From positions 372,001-436,000 of the forward strand of contig NZ_CP040509.1 in NCBI RefSeq assembly GCF_005845365.1: a DNA stretch of 64,000 nucleotides, read 5' to 3'. The notes beneath the pieces are model-generated. The model was not told where the DNA came from, ran no database searches, and was given only the letters and a program-made list of their open reading frames with translations. The translations under genes and the position numbers were made by a program. Below, one piece after another: positions 8,165 to 19,102 of this stretch (positions within the stretch are counted from its first letter, which is position 1; each line of letters starts with the position of its first letter). Origin of the DNA: Rhodoluna limnophila (lineage in GTDB: Bacteria; Actinomycetota; Actinomycetes; Actinomycetales; Microbacteriaceae).

Positions 8165-9823
8165 TTGACTCCAGCAGACCTTTCTGCCGCCATCGTTCGC
8201 ATCCTCAGCGGTTTGCAGGCCGATGGTCGACTTAGCGATGGCCCGATTCCCGCTGAAGTTGTAGTCGAACGGCCAAAAAACCGCGATCACGGTGACTGGG
8301 CAACCAACGTTGCTATGCAATTGGCTGGCAAGTTCGGCATGAATCCCCGAGCATTTGCTGAGCTGTTGGCAGCCGAGCTTTCGCAGGCTTCCGGTGTTGA
8401 AAAGGTAGACATCGCCGGCCCTGGTTTTATCAACATTTCAGTCAGCGCTGCCGCTGCCGGTGAGCTTGCCAAGGTCATTGTCGAGGCTGGCGACACCTTT
8501 GGTATCGGCACTGACCTCGCTGGGGTAAAGCTCAACCTTGAGTTTGTTTCGGCCAACCCGACCGGCCCGATTCACATGGGTGGAACCCGCTGGGCGGCAG
8601 TTGGCGACTCGCTAGCGCGAATTTTTGAAGCTCAGGGCGCAGACGTAACTCGTGAGTACTACTTCAACGACCACGGTGCCCAGATCGACCGGTTTGCTCG
8701 ATCATTGCTCGCCCGCGCTCGCGGAGAGGATGCCCCAGAGGATGGCTACGGCGGCGCTTACATCCAAGAGATTGCCGACCGCGTTTTGGCTGAGACGGCA
8801 ATCGATTTTCTAAACCTTCCTGAGGACGAAGCTCAAGAGTTCTTCCGCGCTCAGGGTGTCGATTTGATGTTCGGCGAAATCCGAGAATCTCTGCACGACT
8901 TTGGTGTCGACTTCGATGTCTACTTCCACGAGAACTCGCTTTACGAATCCAAGGCGGTTGACCGGGCCATCGAGAAGCTTCGCGAACTAGGTCACATTTT
9001 TGAGGCCGACGGTGCAATCTGGCTGCGTTCGACCACCTTTGGTGATGACCGTGACCGCGTAATCATCAAGAGTGACGGTGACCACGCCTACATCGCCGGT
9101 GACATCGCCTATTACCTAGACAAGCGTGAGCGCGGTTTCGATCAGTGCTTGTACATGCTTGGTGCCGACCACCACGGATACGTGCCTCGCATGATGGCGC
9201 TATGTGCCGCATTCGGTGATGAACCGGGTAAGAACCTAGAAATTTTGATAGGTCAAATGGTCAACTTGGTTCGCGACGGCGAGCCAGTCCGCATGTCGAA
9301 GCGTGCCGGAACAGTTGTGACCATGGAAGACCTTGTCTCTGTGGTTGGTGTTGACGCTGCTCGCTACGCTCTGGCGCGTTCATCCATCGACTCACAGCTA
9401 AACATCGACCTAGAGCAACTGCAGAAGAAAACCAATGACAACCCAGTTTTCTACGTGCAGTACGCCCACGCTCGCACCAAGCAGGTGGCTAAAAATGCGG
9501 CTAGCCTCGGCGTGGATCGCAGTGAATTTGATCCAAGCTTGTTGGCTCACGAATCTGAGTCTGAATTGTTGGCCAAGCTGACCGAGTTGCCACGCGTTGT
9601 CGCGCAGGCTGCTGAGTTCCGCGAGCCTCACCGCGTTGCCCGCTACATCGAAGAAGTGGCCGGCTCATATCACCGCTGGTACGACCAGTGCCGTGTTACG
9701 CCTTTGTCGGGTGCACCGGTTGAATCAATCCACCGTACCCGCCTTTGGTTGAACGACGCTGCCGGTGTGGTTCTAAATAATGGTTTGCGCCTCCTCGGCG
9801 TCAGCGCCCCAGAGAGAATGTAA
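8165..9823 (+). CDS. argS: Arginyl-tRNA synthetase
   Basis: A 552-residue class I synthetase that charges tRNA-Arg. The N-terminal additional domain is followed by the HIGH-type motif in [11 protein letters not shown] (about residues 132-142) and the KMSK-type motif RMSKRAG (about 378-384), then an alpha-helical anticodon-binding domain with the terminal ERM. The start is TTG with a TTAGGAA site. Its stop overlaps the lysA start (TAATG), the conserved actinobacterial argS-lysA pair. Confidence 0.97.
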   Translation: MTPADLSAAIVRILSGLQADGRLSDGPIPAEVVVERPKNRDHGDWATNVAMQLAGKFGMNPRAFAELLAAELSQASGVEKVDIAGPGFINISVSAAAAGELAKVIVEAGDTFGIGTDLAGVKLNLEFVSANPTGPIHMGGTRWAAVGDSLARIFEAQGADVTREYYFNDHGAQIDRFARSLLARARGEDAPEDGYGGAYIQEIADRVLAETAIDFLNLPEDEAQEFFRAQGVDLMFGEIRESLHDFGVDFDVYFHENSLYESKAVDRAIEKLRELGHIFEADGAIWLRSTTFGDDRDRVIIKSDGDHAYIAGDIAYYLDKRERGFDQCLYMLGADHHGYVPRMMALCAAFGDEPGKNLEILIGQMVNLVRDGEPVRMSKRAGTVVTMEDLVSVVGVDAARYALARSSIDSQLNIDLEQLQKKTNDNPVFYVQYAHARTKQVAKNAASLGVDRSEFDPSLLAHESESELLAKLTELPRVVAQAAEFREPHRVARYIEEVAGSYHRWYDQCRVTPLSGAPVESIHRTRLWLNDAAGVVLNNGLRLLGVSAPERM

Positions 9824-11244
9824 TGCCAAATCCACTTGCTCCGAGCTGGCTGGGCCAACCGGCCAACGTCAATGCCATCGACGCCAAGGTTTGGCCACGT
9901 CATGCCAAGCGTCGCGCTACCGGTGAGCTAGAAATCGCTGGTGTATCTGTGGCCGAACTAGCAACCCAATTTGGCACCCCACTTTACGTAATTGACGAAG
10001 ATGATTTTCGTGCTCGAGCCACGGCGGCACGCGAGACTCTTCAGCGAGCTGCGCAAAAAATTGGCACCGAGGCCAAGGTCTACTACGCTTCCAAGGCGTT
10101 CCTATCGACTGAAATCGTTAGCTGGATCAATGAACTTGGTTTGAACATCGATGTTGCCAGCGGAGGGGAACTGGCCGCCGCGCTTGCCGGTGGAATCGAT
10201 GCGTCCCGCATTGGTCTGCACGGTAACAACAAGTCACTGTTTGAAATCGGACGCGCCGTAACTGCTGGCGTTGGTGCCATCGTTATCGATTCTGAGCAAG
10301 AGATCGAACGAATCGCTTCTGCTGCTGGCGCGCAGGATGCCATCCAGGGCGTGCGTCTTCGAGTCAACACCGGTGTCCACGCCAACACCCACGATTTTCT
10401 AGCCACTGCGCGAGAAGACCAAAAGTTCGGAACCGCGCTTGCCGATGTTCCAGCCTTGGTTGCCAAGATCCGCTCGCACTCACACCTAAAGTTCCTAGGT
10501 TTCCACCAGCACATTGGTTCTCAGATCTTCGCGGTCGAAGGGTTCATCGAGTCGACCAAGCGTTTGCTTGCTTTGCACGCTGAAACACTGGCCGGCGGCG
10601 AAGTGCCTGAGATCAACCTGGGTGGCGGGTTCGGCGTAAATTACAAGCTTGCCGACAATGCTCCAAGTCTCGGATACTTTGCCGACGCAATTACCGCTGT
10701 GGTGGCTGAACAGTGTGCGGCCCTCGGCATCCCGGTTCCAAAGTTGGCTTTCGAGCCTGGCCGATGGATTGCTGGCCCGGCTGGACTAACTCTTTACAAC
10801 GTTGGCACCATCAAAAATGTCAAGGTCACCGATGGCCTAGCCCCTGCGGTTCGAAAGTATGTCTCGGTAGACGGCGGTATGAGCGACAACGCCAGACCAG
10901 CACTTTATGAAGCCGAGTATCACGTGACACTGGCCTCGCGTTCTTCTGCTGCAATGCCTGAATTAGCGCGTGTGGTTGGTAAACACTGCGAGAGTGGCGA
11001 TATCGTTGTTCGTAACGACTATTTGCCAGGAGATGTTCAGCCGAACGATTTGCTTGCGGTTGCCGTAACTGGCGCCTACTGCTATTCGCTATCGAGTAAC
11101 TACAACTTCTTGACCCGACCACCGGTGGTTGCGGTTCGTTCAGGCCAGGCTCGACTAATTATTCGAGGCGAGACTGAAGCAGATTTGTTTGCCCGAGACT
11201 TGCAATACCAGGCCACCCACGGCCACATGAATGAGAAGAGTTAG
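9823..11244 (+). CDS. lysA: Diaminopimelate decarboxylase
   Basis: A 473-residue PLP enzyme catalysing the last step of lysine synthesis. The PLP lysine is Lys91 in YYASKAFLS; GGGFGVNY and EPGRWIAGPAG are cofactor-binding segments; the C-terminal domain carries the substrate-specific YLPGDVQPNDLL and GAYCYS stretches. It is translationally coupled to argS and followed after three bases by hom, so lysine and threonine branches of the aspartate family are transcribed together. Confidence 0.96.
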   Translation: MPNPLAPSWLGQPANVNAIDAKVWPRHAKRRATGELEIAGVSVAELATQFGTPLYVIDEDDFRARATAARETLQRAAQKIGTEAKVYYASKAFLSTEIVSWINELGLNIDVASGGELAAALAGGIDASRIGLHGNNKSLFEIGRAVTAGVGAIVIDSEQEIERIASAAGAQDAIQGVRLRVNTGVHANTHDFLATAREDQKFGTALADVPALVAKIRSHSHLKFLGFHQHIGSQIFAVEGFIESTKRLLALHAETLAGGEVPEINLGGGFGVNYKLADNAPSLGYFADAITAVVAEQCAALGIPVPKLAFEPGRWIAGPAGLTLYNVGTIKNVKVTDGLAPAVRKYVSVDGGMSDNARPALYEAEYHVTLASRSSAAMPELARVVGKHCESGDIVVRNDYLPGDVQPNDLLAVAVTGAYCYSLSSNYNFLTRPPVVAVRSGQARLIIRGETEADLFARDLQYQATHGHMNEKS

Positions 11245-11247
11245 ACC

Positions 11248-12564
11248 GTGATCGAATACCGTCCATTGCGCATTGCGCTGCTGGGTGCCGGCTCTGTCGG
11301 CTCTCAGGTAGCCCGCTTGCTGATTGAAAACAAGGCTGAGCTTGCTGCTCGAGTTGGTGCTGAGCTTGAGTTGGTCGGCATCGCTGTGCGTGACCTAAAC
11401 TCGCCTCGCAATGCCGGCGTCCCTAGTGAACTGCTGACGCTAGACGCAGAGTCATTGATTTTGGGCGCAGACATCGTGATTGAAGTCATGGGCGGCATTG
11501 AGCCAGCGCGCACTTACATTCTTCAGGCGCTGAACTCAGGTTCAGACGTAATCACTGCCAACAAGGCTTTGTTGGCCACCCACGGAACCGAACTATTCGA
11601 CACTGCAGAGCAGGTCGGTGCCCAGCTTTACTTCGAGGCCGCTGTCGGTGGTGCAATTCCAATCATTCGACCACTTCGTGAGTCACTTGCCGGTGACAAG
11701 GTCAACCGAATCATGGGTATCGTCAACGGAACCACCAACTACATCCTTGACCGGATGGATTCAACCGGTGCCTCATTCGACGATGCACTTGCCGAGGCCC
11801 AGGCTCTGGGTTACGCAGAGGCTGATCCAACTGCAGACGTTGAAGCCTTCGATGCTGCCCAGAAGGCCGCCATCCTTGCCTCGCTGGCTTTCCACACCGA
11901 GGTTCCACTCGAAAAGGTTTACCGCGAGGGAATCACCAAGATCACTGCCGAACAAATCAAGGCAGCTCAGCGCGATGGCTATGTAATCAAGATTCTGGCA
12001 ATTGCCGAACGCATTGAAGCCAACGGTGGTGAGGCCGGAGTTGCCGTGCGCGTGCACCCGGTTTTGATCGATCGAACCCACCCGCTAGGTGCTGTTCGCG
12101 GCGCTTACAACGCGGTTTTTGTTGAGGCCGAAGCTGCTGGCCAGCTAATGTTCTACGGTGCGGGCGCCGGAGGTGTCCAGACCGCGTCAGCAGTCCTAGG
12201 TGACCTGGTCTCTGCCGCTAAGCGTCACGTTGCCGGTGGTCCTGGTTTGGCTGACTCGGTTCACGCCAACCTGCCGATTCTGCCGATTGATCGAGTTCAC
12301 ACCCGATACCAAATCACGCTTGAGGTCACCGACCAGCCGGGCGTCTTGGCTAAGATCGCAAACATTTTTGCTCAGCAACAGGTTTCTATCGAAACCGTTG
12401 AGCAGTCGGTGCGCCACAACCAAGGTAAGGCCAGCGCAACCGCTACCCTCGAGGTAGGCACACACCAGGCAACTGACGCATCACTCAGCGCGGTTGTTGC
12501 AGCGCTCGCCGAAAGCGACGCAGTTGAATCTATTACTTCAGTAATCCGAGTAGAAGGAATCTAA
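11248..12564 (+). CDS. hom: Homoserine dehydrogenase
   Basis: A 438-residue NAD(P)-dependent enzyme reducing aspartate semialdehyde to homoserine. It has the Rossmann motif [18 protein letters not shown], and [10 protein letters not shown] typical of the catalytic domain. A C-terminal ACT domain (from about residue 350, [22 protein letters not shown]) suggests feedback control by threonine, as in Corynebacterium. GTG start. Its stop overlaps thrC (TAATG). Confidence 0.96.
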   Translation: MIEYRPLRIALLGAGSVGSQVARLLIENKAELAARVGAELELVGIAVRDLNSPRNAGVPSELLTLDAESLILGADIVIEVMGGIEPARTYILQALNSGSDVITANKALLATHGTELFDTAEQVGAQLYFEAAVGGAIPIIRPLRESLAGDKVNRIMGIVNGTTNYILDRMDSTGASFDDALAEAQALGYAEADPTADVEAFDAAQKAAILASLAFHTEVPLEKVYREGITKITAEQIKAAQRDGYVIKILAIAERIEANGGEAGVAVRVHPVLIDRTHPLGAVRGAYNAVFVEAEAAGQLMFYGAGAGGVQTASAVLGDLVSAAKRHVAGGPGLADSVHANLPILPIDRVHTRYQITLEVTDQPGVLAKIANIFAQQQVSIETVEQSVRHNQGKASATATLEVGTHQATDASLSAVVAALAESDAVESITSVIRVEGI

Positions 12565-13643
12565 TGGCTCACCAATGGCGCGGAGTTATCCGCGAATACA
12601 TCGATCGCCTAGACATTTCAAGCGACAACCCAATCATCACTTTGGGTGAGGGTGGCACTCCACTGGTAGAGGCTCCAGCACTTGCCAAGCTTGTCGGTGC
12701 TGAACGAGTACTTCTAAAGGTTGAGGGCATGAACCCAACCGGTTCATTCAAGGACCGCGGAATGACCATGGCAGTGTCAAAGGCCGTGGGCCACGGTGCG
12801 CAAGCGGTTATCGCGGCATCTACCGGTAACACCTCAGCTTCAGCTGCCGCCTACGCTGCCGCTGCCGGCATCCAGTCAGTGGTATTGGTTCCAAAGGGCA
12901 AGATTTCACTTGGCAAGTTGAGCCAGGCGGTTGCTCACAAGGCACAAATTCTTCAGGTCAAGGGCAACTTCGATGACTGCCTCGATCTAGCTCGTGACCT
13001 TGCAGAGAACTACCCGGTTCACCTAGTTAACTCGGTGAACCCAGACCGTATCGAGGGTCAGAAGACCGGTGCGTTTGAAGTCGTCGATGCTCTAGGTTTC
13101 GCTCCAGACTTCCACGTCTTGCCAGTTGGTAACGCCGGTAACTACACCGCTTACTCGAAGGGTTACCGTGAGGACCTAAACGAAGGCCGCATCAAGGCGC
13201 TTCCAAAGATGTGGGGATTCCAGGCCGAGGGTTCAGCTCCGTTCAGCTTCGGAAACCCGGTCAAGAAGCCAGACACAATTGCTACCGCAATTCGTATCGG
13301 AAACCCGGCCTCATACGACCTAGCCCTGGCGGCTCGAGAAGAAACCGGCGGCCAGTTCGGTTACGCATCTGACAAGGAAATCCTGTGGATGCACCGCTTC
13401 TTGTCTCAAGAGGTTGGCGTATTTGTCGAGCCTTCATCGGCTACCGGCGCAGCTGGCTTGTTCAAGCACTCAAAGCTGGGTGAGGTTCCAGCCGGATCCA
13501 CCATCGTGGTAACCGTTACCGGTCACGGTCTGAAGGACCCAATGTGGGCGCTGAAGGACGAGCGTGGCAAGGGTATCAAGCCTCAGGCTGTGCCTAACCG
13601 AGTTGAAGCTGTGGCTGAGCGCCTCGGCCTAAGCAAGAAGTAA
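12564..13643 (+). CDS. thrC: Threonine synthase
   Basis: A 359-residue fold-type II PLP enzyme that converts phosphohomoserine to threonine. The PLP lysine is Lys63 in [11 protein letters not shown], and the phosphate-binding glycine/asparagine loop [12 protein letters not shown] is present. It is the short bacterial type seen in actinobacteria. It overlaps hom by one base and is followed after two bases by thrB. Confidence 0.96.
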   Translation: MAHQWRGVIREYIDRLDISSDNPIITLGEGGTPLVEAPALAKLVGAERVLLKVEGMNPTGSFKDRGMTMAVSKAVGHGAQAVIAASTGNTSASAAAYAAAAGIQSVVLVPKGKISLGKLSQAVAHKAQILQVKGNFDDCLDLARDLAENYPVHLVNSVNPDRIEGQKTGAFEVVDALGFAPDFHVLPVGNAGNYTAYSKGYREDLNEGRIKALPKMWGFQAEGSAPFSFGNPVKKPDTIATAIRIGNPASYDLALAAREETGGQFGYASDKEILWMHRFLSQEVGVFVEPSSATGAAGLFKHSKLGEVPAGSTIVVTVTGHGLKDPMWALKDERGKGIKPQAVPNRVEAVAERLGLSKK

Positions 13644-13645
13644 TC

Positions 13646-14566
13646 ATGGTTTCACTCGTCGGCAGAAAAGTCAGCGTCAAGGTTCCGGCCACTTCGGCAA
13701 ACCTTGGCCCTGGCTTTGACACACTCGGTATGGCGCTTTCCTTCTATGACGAACTCGAAGTTGAGGCAGTCGCAGGCGTTGGCGCTTTCGTTGAGGTGCA
13801 CGGCGAGGGTGAGGGTGAGGTCCCAACTGATGCCTCGAACCTAGTGGTCCAGTCGATTGCCTACACCTTCAAAAAGTTTGGCCAAGAACTGCCCGGTTTG
13901 CGACTAACTGCGCACAACATCATTCCGCACGGTCGTGGAATGGGATCATCTGGTGCTGCTGTGGTTTCAGGCATTGTTGCTGCCAAGGGGCTACTAGAGG
14001 GCATCGTTGAGATGACCGATAAAGACCTGCTTGACATTGCCACCGAGCTCGAGGGCCACCCAGATAACGTAGCGCCAGCGCTATTCGGTGGACTCACTAT
14101 CGCTTGGGAAGACGAATCTGGCCCGCACCACAAGAAGTTGTTCGTGCACCGTGGGGTTTCTCCACTTGAGTTGGTTCCAAATCACAAGATGTCGACTGCA
14201 CTGGCTCGCTCGCTGCAGCCTGAATCGGTGCCGCACAATGATGCTGTTTTCAACGTTTCACGCTCAGCGCTGCTAATCGCGGCACTTACCCAGAGCCCAG
14301 AGCTTATGTTGGCTGCGACCGAGGACCGTCTTCACCAGGACTATCGAGCTGCTGCCATGCCTGAGACTGACTCTTTGGTTCAGTTGATGCGTGAACACGG
14401 GCATGCAGCTGTGGTATCAGGCGCAGGCCCATCAGTGTTGGTCTTGGCAAGTGATCCTGCCGAACGCCTTGAAGCCGCAAAACTGGCCGCAAAACACTAT
14501 CCAGAATGGAAAGCGTTGCTGTTGGCTGTGGACTTCAAAGGTGCTACTGTTGTTTTGCACCAATAA
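13646..14566 (+). CDS. thrB: Homoserine kinase
   Basis: A 306-residue GHMP kinase that makes O-phosphohomoserine, the substrate of ThrC. Motif 1 PATSANLGPGFDTLG and the ATP-binding loop GRGMGSSGAAVVSG are intact; motif 3 is VVSGAGPSVLVLA. It is the last gene of the lysA-hom-thrC-thrB run. No intrinsic terminator follows; the structured rho leader begins directly behind it. Confidence 0.96.
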   Translation: MVSLVGRKVSVKVPATSANLGPGFDTLGMALSFYDELEVEAVAGVGAFVEVHGEGEGEVPTDASNLVVQSIAYTFKKFGQELPGLRLTAHNIIPHGRGMGSSGAAVVSGIVAAKGLLEGIVEMTDKDLLDIATELEGHPDNVAPALFGGLTIAWEDESGPHHKKLFVHRGVSPLELVPNHKMSTALARSLQPESVPHNDAVFNVSRSALLIAALTQSPELMLAATEDRLHQDYRAAAMPETDSLVQLMREHGHAAVVSGAGPSVLVLASDPAERLEAAKLAAKHYPEWKALLLAVDFKGATVVLHQ

Positions 14567-14576
14567 TTGGTGAAAC

Positions 14577-14646
14577 CCGTAAATCTAATTACGGTGAAGC
14601 GCGATCAAACCGCGCATACGTGACTCTCTAAATTCAATTAGTCACG
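14577..14646 (+). promoter_or_regulatory. Three-hairpin leader of rho
   Basis: The 112 bases between thrB and rho contain three consecutive perfect stems: CCGTAA/TTACGG (14577-14594), GCGCG/CGCGC (14599-14615) and CGTGACT/AGTCACG (14619-14646). None is followed by a T run, so they are not intrinsic terminators. A cis-regulatory leader, possibly for Rho autoregulation, is inferred. Confidence 0.5.
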
Positions 14647-14678
14647 GCTTATCTCCTAAGAAAGAGAAATCAAAAAAC

Positions 14679-16433
14679 ATGGATGAAATCCAGGAAACCA
14701 CTGCTCCGGTACGTAAAAGCCGTCGTGTAGTTGCTGATGCAGCAGCTCCAGCAGCAGATTCAGCTGCCACCGCAGCGCCAAAAAAGACCACTCGCACCCG
14801 TGCCGCAAAGGCCAGCACCGATGCTGCCGAGGCTCCGGCTGAAAAGGCTCCAGCAGCCAAGGCTCCACGCGCCGCTAAGACTGAGCAGTCAGAGGCTCCA
14901 GCTGAGTCAAAGGCTCCAGCCGAGGCCAAGTCTGAGAAGTCAGAGTCTGCAGGTGAGGGCCAGGAGCGCTCAGAGCGTTCAGGCAACAACCGTAACCGTA
15001 ACCGCAACCGTAACCGCAACCGCAACGGCGGCGAATCGAACGGTTCAGAGTCGGGCGAATCGCGCGATTCAAACGAGTCAGCTCCGCGTGACAACGCCAA
15101 CCGCGACAACTCAACTCGCGACAACGATTCACGCAACGATCGCGACTTCAATGACGAGCGCCGCAACCGCAACGGTCGGAACCGTAACCGCAATGACCGT
15201 TACCGCGACCGCAACGATCGCCGTGGCGGCCGTGGCAATGGCGGTATGCAGGACGAGATCGAACCAGAAATCTCTCCAGATGACATTTTGGTTCCGGTTG
15301 CCGGAATCCTGGATGTTCTAGACAACTATGCGTTTGTTCGCACCAGCGGTTACCTTCCTGGCCCGAACGACGTCTATGTTTCACTAGGTCAGGTCAAGAA
15401 GTACAACCTTCGTAAGGGTGACGCTGTAGTTGGCGCTATCCGCCAGCCAAAAGAGGGCGAAGGCCAGGGTCGCCAGAAGTTCAACGCGATTGTTCGCATC
15501 GACTCAATCAACGGCCTTACCCAAGAGCAGGCTGCCAACCGTGTTGAGTTTGGCAAGCTTACTCCGCTTTACCCTCAGTCGCGTTTGCGCCTTGAGACCG
15601 AGCCAAACAAGTTGAGCACCCGAATTATCGACTTGGTTTCACCAATCGGTAAGGGTCAGCGCGGTTTGATTGTTTCGCCACCAAAGGCCGGTAAGACCTT
15701 GGTGCTGCAGGCAATTGCAAACTCAATCGCAGTCAACAACCCAGAAGTTCACCTGATGGTGGTTTTGGTTGACGAGCGTCCTGAAGAAGTTACCGACATG
15801 CAGCGCACCGTCAAGGGTGAGGTCATCGCTTCTACCTTCGACCGTCCGGCTGAAGACCACACCACCGTTGCTGAGTTGGCAATCGAGCGCGCAAAGCGTT
15901 TGGTTGAGCTTGGTCACGACGTTGTCGTCCTCCTTGACTCAATTACCCGTCTGGGCCGCGCCTACAACCTAAGCGCACCTGCATCAGGTCGAATCCTGTC
16001 AGGTGGTGTTGACTCGTCAGCACTTTACCCACCAAAGCGCTTCTTTGGTGCAGCTCGAAACATCGAGGATGGCGGCTCGCTGACCATCCTGGCTACCGCT
16101 CTCGTTGAGACCGGTTCAAAGATGGATGAGGTTATCTTCGAAGAGTTCAAGGGAACCGGAAACATGGAGCTTCGCCTGTCACGTTCACTTGCTGACAAGC
16201 GCATCTTCCCAGCCGTTGACGTCAACGCATCTGGTACTCGTCGCGAAGAAATGCTGATGAGCCCAGATGAAACCAAGATTGTCTGGAAGCTTCGCCGCGC
16301 ACTTGCAGGTCTAGAGCAGCAGCAGGCGCTTGAGCTCGTGATCAGCCGTCTGAAAGAAACCTCAAGCAATGTTGAGTTCTTGATGAAGGTTCAGAAGTCA
16401 ATGCCAGTTCCAACCGGTTCTGACTCGGAGTAA
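14679..16433 (+). CDS. rho: Transcription termination factor Rho
   Basis: A 584-residue Rho helicase. Residues 1-100 are an Ala/Pro/Lys/Glu-rich disordered segment; 103-190 are extremely Asn/Arg/Asp-rich with an (NR)n tract at about 104-116. The cold-shock-like RNA-binding domain (about 200-275) and the RecA-type ATPase follow, with Walker A PPKAGKT (334-340), LVDERPEE at 363-370 and the [11 protein letters not shown] loop. The usual N-terminal Rho_N helical domain is not visible, and the frame closes at a TGA at 14595 with no better start. The basic/Asn-rich insertion is known from actinobacterial Rho and adds RNA affinity. An AGAAAGAG site precedes the ATG. Confidence 0.95.
   Translation: MDEIQETTAPVRKSRRVVADAAAPAADSAATAAPKKTTRTRAAKASTDAAEAPAEKAPAAKAPRAAKTEQSEAPAESKAPAEAKSEKSESAGEGQERSERSGNNRNRNRNRNRNRNGGESNGSESGESRDSNESAPRDNANRDNSTRDNDSRNDRDFNDERRNRNGRNRNRNDRYRDRNDRRGGRGNGGMQDEIEPEISPDDILVPVAGILDVLDNYAFVRTSGYLPGPNDVYVSLGQVKKYNLRKGDAVVGAIRQPKEGEGQGRQKFNAIVRIDSINGLTQEQAANRVEFGKLTPLYPQSRLRLETEPNKLSTRIIDLVSPIGKGQRGLIVSPPKAGKTLVLQAIANSIAVNNPEVHLMVVLVDERPEEVTDMQRTVKGEVIASTFDRPAEDHTTVAELAIERAKRLVELGHDVVVLLDSITRLGRAYNLSAPASGRILSGGVDSSALYPPKRFFGAARNIEDGGSLTILATALVETGSKMDEVIFEEFKGTGNMELRLSRSLADKRIFPAVDVNASGTRREEMLMSPDETKIVWKLRRALAGLEQQQALELVISRLKETSSNVEFLMKVQKSMPVPTGSDSE
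14985..15026 (+). repeat. In-frame hexanucleotide tandem repeat in rho
   Basis: About six copies of a six-base unit, alternating AACCGT and AACCGC, encode alternating Asn-Arg residues. Such a repeat could change copy number by slippage without breaking the frame. Confidence 0.8.
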
Positions 16434-16436
16434 AAA

Positions 16437-17522
16437 TTGCTCTCTTCGGTTCAACCACTAATTGCTGAGCACGCAGAGCTTCAGACCAAGTTGTCTGACC
16501 CTGCGCTGCACGGTAACCCAGCTCTGGCCAAAAAACTCAATCGTCGCTATGCCGAATTGAGCACGATTGTTGCCGCCTATAACCAGGTTGTTTCACTAAA
16601 CGAAGACCTGAAGGCAGCCAAAGAGTTGGCCAAAGAAGATGAGATGTTTGCCGAGGAGGCAACCATTACTGAAGAGCGTTTGCTGGCTGCAAATGAAAAA
16701 CTTCGTCGCCTTCTGATTCCTCGCGACCCAGATGATGGCCGTGACGTAATTATGGAAATCAAGGCCGGCGAAGGTGGCGCTGAGTCAGCTCTGTTTGCAG
16801 CCGACTTGCTTCGCATGTACATCCAGTACGCCAACTCAAAGGGTTGGAAGACCGAAGTTCTTGATAAGAACGAGTCAGATTTGGGTGGAATCAAAGACAT
16901 TCAGCTGGCAATCAAGAGCAATGCAACTGACCCGTCACAGGGCGTTCACGCGCACCTGAAGTATGAGGGTGGCGTTCACCGCGTGCAGCGTGTTCCGGCC
17001 ACTGAAACTCAGGGTCGCATCCACACCTCGGCGGCTGGCGTTTTGGTGTTCCCAGAGGTAGATGAGCCTGAAGAGGTCGAGATCAGCCAAAACGATCTCC
17101 GCATCGACGTCTATCGTTCTTCTGGTCCTGGCGGCCAGTCGGTCAACACGACTGACTCTGCTGTTCGAATCACCCACTTGCCAACCGGCATCACTGTTGC
17201 CATGCAGAACGAGAAGTCGCAGCTGCAGAACCGTGAAGCGGCCATGCGTGTTCTTCGAGCACGTATTCTGGCTGCTCAGCAAGAGGCCATCGAGGCAGAG
17301 CAGTCAGCGGCTCGAAAGTCTCAGGTTAAGTCTGTCGACCGTTCTGAGCGCATTCGCACTTATAACTATCCAGAAAACCGCATTGCAGATCACCGCACTG
17401 GATACAAGGCCTACAACCTCGATGCTGTTATGGACGGTGCACTTGAGCCGGTTATCCAGTCAGCTATTCAGATGGATGAAGAAGCGCGTCTAGCGGCACT
17501 CGGTTCTGCTGAATCGAAGTAA
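16437..17522 (+). CDS. prfA: Peptide chain release factor 1
   Basis: A 361-residue class I release factor reading UAA and UAG. The stop-codon tripeptide PAT is in [10 protein letters not shown], and the catalytic GGQ lies in [17 protein letters not shown] start three bases behind the rho stop. It is followed after five bases by prmC, the methyltransferase that modifies the glutamine of GGQ. Confidence 0.96.
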   Translation: MLSSVQPLIAEHAELQTKLSDPALHGNPALAKKLNRRYAELSTIVAAYNQVVSLNEDLKAAKELAKEDEMFAEEATITEERLLAANEKLRRLLIPRDPDDGRDVIMEIKAGEGGAESALFAADLLRMYIQYANSKGWKTEVLDKNESDLGGIKDIQLAIKSNATDPSQGVHAHLKYEGGVHRVQRVPATETQGRIHTSAAGVLVFPEVDEPEEVEISQNDLRIDVYRSSGPGGQSVNTTDSAVRITHLPTGITVAMQNEKSQLQNREAAMRVLRARILAAQQEAIEAEQSAARKSQVKSVDRSERIRTYNYPENRIADHRTGYKAYNLDAVMDGALEPVIQSAIQMDEEARLAALGSAESK

Positions 17523-17527
17523 AGCTC

Positions 17528-18382
17528 TTGTTTCTGCGCGAACTCATCGAGCACGCAACTGAACGTTTTACCCAGGTGGGTATCGAGTCAGCGGCGGTCG
17601 ATGCAGAACTCTTAGCCGGGCACGTTCTTGGTTTGAGTCGCGGGGGAGTCCAGGCTCAAATGTTGATCGGTGGCAAGGTTTCTGCTGATCAGGCCAAGCA
17701 AATCACCGATCTGTTCGGCAGGCGTCTGGCTAGAGAACCACTCCAGCACATCACCGGAAGCGGTTACTTTCGAAACTTAGAGCTTGAAGTCGGCCGCGGA
17801 GTTTTTATCCCACGTCCAGAGACTGAGTTCGTAGCCCAATTGGCGATCGACGCTCTCGCAAAGGTAGAGAGCGTCAATCCGATTGCTGTTGATTTGGGTA
17901 CCGGTTCAGGAGCCATCGCGTTGGCTATGGCTACCGAAGTGCCTAACGCGCGGGTTTACGCAGTTGAGAAATCAGATGATGCCATGCCGTTCACCTCGGC
18001 AAACTTCAAGAAGTATGGCTCTGTGAATGCCCGTCTGATCCAAGGCGATTTGGCTGAGGCATTTGAGGAGCTAAATGGTCAGGTAGCGGTAGTTGCCTCG
18101 AATCCGCCTTACATTCCTTCAGCCGCGGTGCCAAGAGACGTAGAGGTGCACCTTCACGATCCTGGTCTTGCGCTTTACGGTGGCCAAGACGGCATGGACG
18201 TAATTCACCAGGTGTCGGCCACAGCCCGTCGACTTTTGGTAACCGGGGGAGTGCTTGTAATCGAGCACGCCGACTCACAATCCAATCAGGTCTGTCAACT
18301 ACTATTGGCTGATGGATGGCGCGAAGTTCAAGCTCATCGCGATCTAACCGACCGCGACCGCGCAGTAACCGCCATCAAGTAG
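17528..18382 (+). CDS. prmC: Release factor glutamine N5-methyltransferase
   Basis: A 284-residue SAM-dependent methyltransferase that methylates the GGQ glutamine of release factors. The N-terminal helical domain (1-75) precedes the Rossmann fold with DLGTGSGAIALA (about 120-131) and the catalytic NPPYIPS motif. TTG start. Its position after prfA is the classic pairing of enzyme and substrate. Confidence 0.95.
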   Translation: MFLRELIEHATERFTQVGIESAAVDAELLAGHVLGLSRGGVQAQMLIGGKVSADQAKQITDLFGRRLAREPLQHITGSGYFRNLELEVGRGVFIPRPETEFVAQLAIDALAKVESVNPIAVDLGTGSGAIALAMATEVPNARVYAVEKSDDAMPFTSANFKKYGSVNARLIQGDLAEAFEELNGQVAVVASNPPYIPSAAVPRDVEVHLHDPGLALYGGQDGMDVIHQVSATARRLLVTGGVLVIEHADSQSNQVCQLLLADGWREVQAHRDLTDRDRAVTAIK

Positions 18383-18406
18383 TCCCCAGCCACATAGGAG
18401 TGTGAA

Positions 18407-19099
18407 GTGCAGCGAGTTTTTGATTGCTCAGTCGACACTGACCTGTTGACCGGTATGCGTCGCGCCAAGGTTTCCCTAGGTCGCGGTGAACTCGTCGTTC
18501 TGCCCACCGACACGGTGTACGGTATCGGCTGCGATGCTTTCTCGGCCAAGGGTGTTCAGGCGCTTTTGGCTGCCAAAGGTCGAACCCCGCAGTCGCCGCC
18601 GCCGGTCCTAATTGGCAACGTGAACACCCTGCATGCACTTGCCGAAGATGTTCCTGATGTTGCCCGCCGTCTGGCTGACACATTTTGGCCCGGCGCCCTA
18701 ACCATGATTCTTCGTGCCCAGCCTTCACTTAACTGGGACCTCGGCGAGACCAAAGGCACCGTTGCTCTCCGTATGCCAGACCACAAGATTGCTTTGGCTC
18801 TGCTTGAGGACGTTGGCCCAATGGCGGTATCAAGCGCCAACCTGACCGGCCAGCCGGCAGCAACTACCTGCACTCAGGCTCACGACTATCTGGGTGAAAG
18901 TGTTCAGGTATACCTCGATAGCGGCAACAGCCCTAAGGGTGAGGCGTCCACCATTCTTGATCTAACCGGCATTACCGACTCATATGACGCCGACGGAAAC
19001 CTAAGCACCACCGGAAAAATCCGCATTGTTCGCCGCGGTGCACTATCCGAGGCAAAACTACGATCGGTTGCCGGCGAATTACTTGAGGGTGCCAACTAG
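18407..19099 (+). CDS. tsaC: L-threonylcarbamoyladenylate synthase (TsaC/Sua5/YrdC family)
   Basis: A 230-residue YrdC-domain enzyme that makes threonylcarbamoyl-AMP for the t6A37 modification of ANN-reading tRNAs. It has LPTDTVYGIGCDAF, a KGR segment, RMPDH and the SSANLTGQPAATT motif. It lacks the extra Sua5 C-terminal domain. GTG start with a TAGGAG site. The prmC-tsaC-wecA order is conserved in actinobacteria. Confidence 0.93.
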   Translation: MQRVFDCSVDTDLLTGMRRAKVSLGRGELVVLPTDTVYGIGCDAFSAKGVQALLAAKGRTPQSPPPVLIGNVNTLHALAEDVPDVARRLADTFWPGALTMILRAQPSLNWDLGETKGTVALRMPDHKIALALLEDVGPMAVSSANLTGQPAATTCTQAHDYLGESVQVYLDSGNSPKGEASTILDLTGITDSYDADGNLSTTGKIRIVRRGALSEAKLRSVAGELLEGAN

Positions 19100-19102
19100 C
19101 CG

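Noticed and set aside
14577-14646. Terminator of the threonine genes
   Set aside because: The three hairpins have no following T run; they fit a leader better than an intrinsic terminator.
14985-15026. Hexanucleotide repeats considered as a CRISPR or other array
   Set aside because: The units are contiguous six-base copies without spacers and encode Asn-Arg repeats in frame.
14642-15193. An Arg/Leu/Ser-rich minus-strand frame opposite rho
   Set aside because: It only mirrors the Asn/Arg/Glu repeats in the disordered part of Rho.
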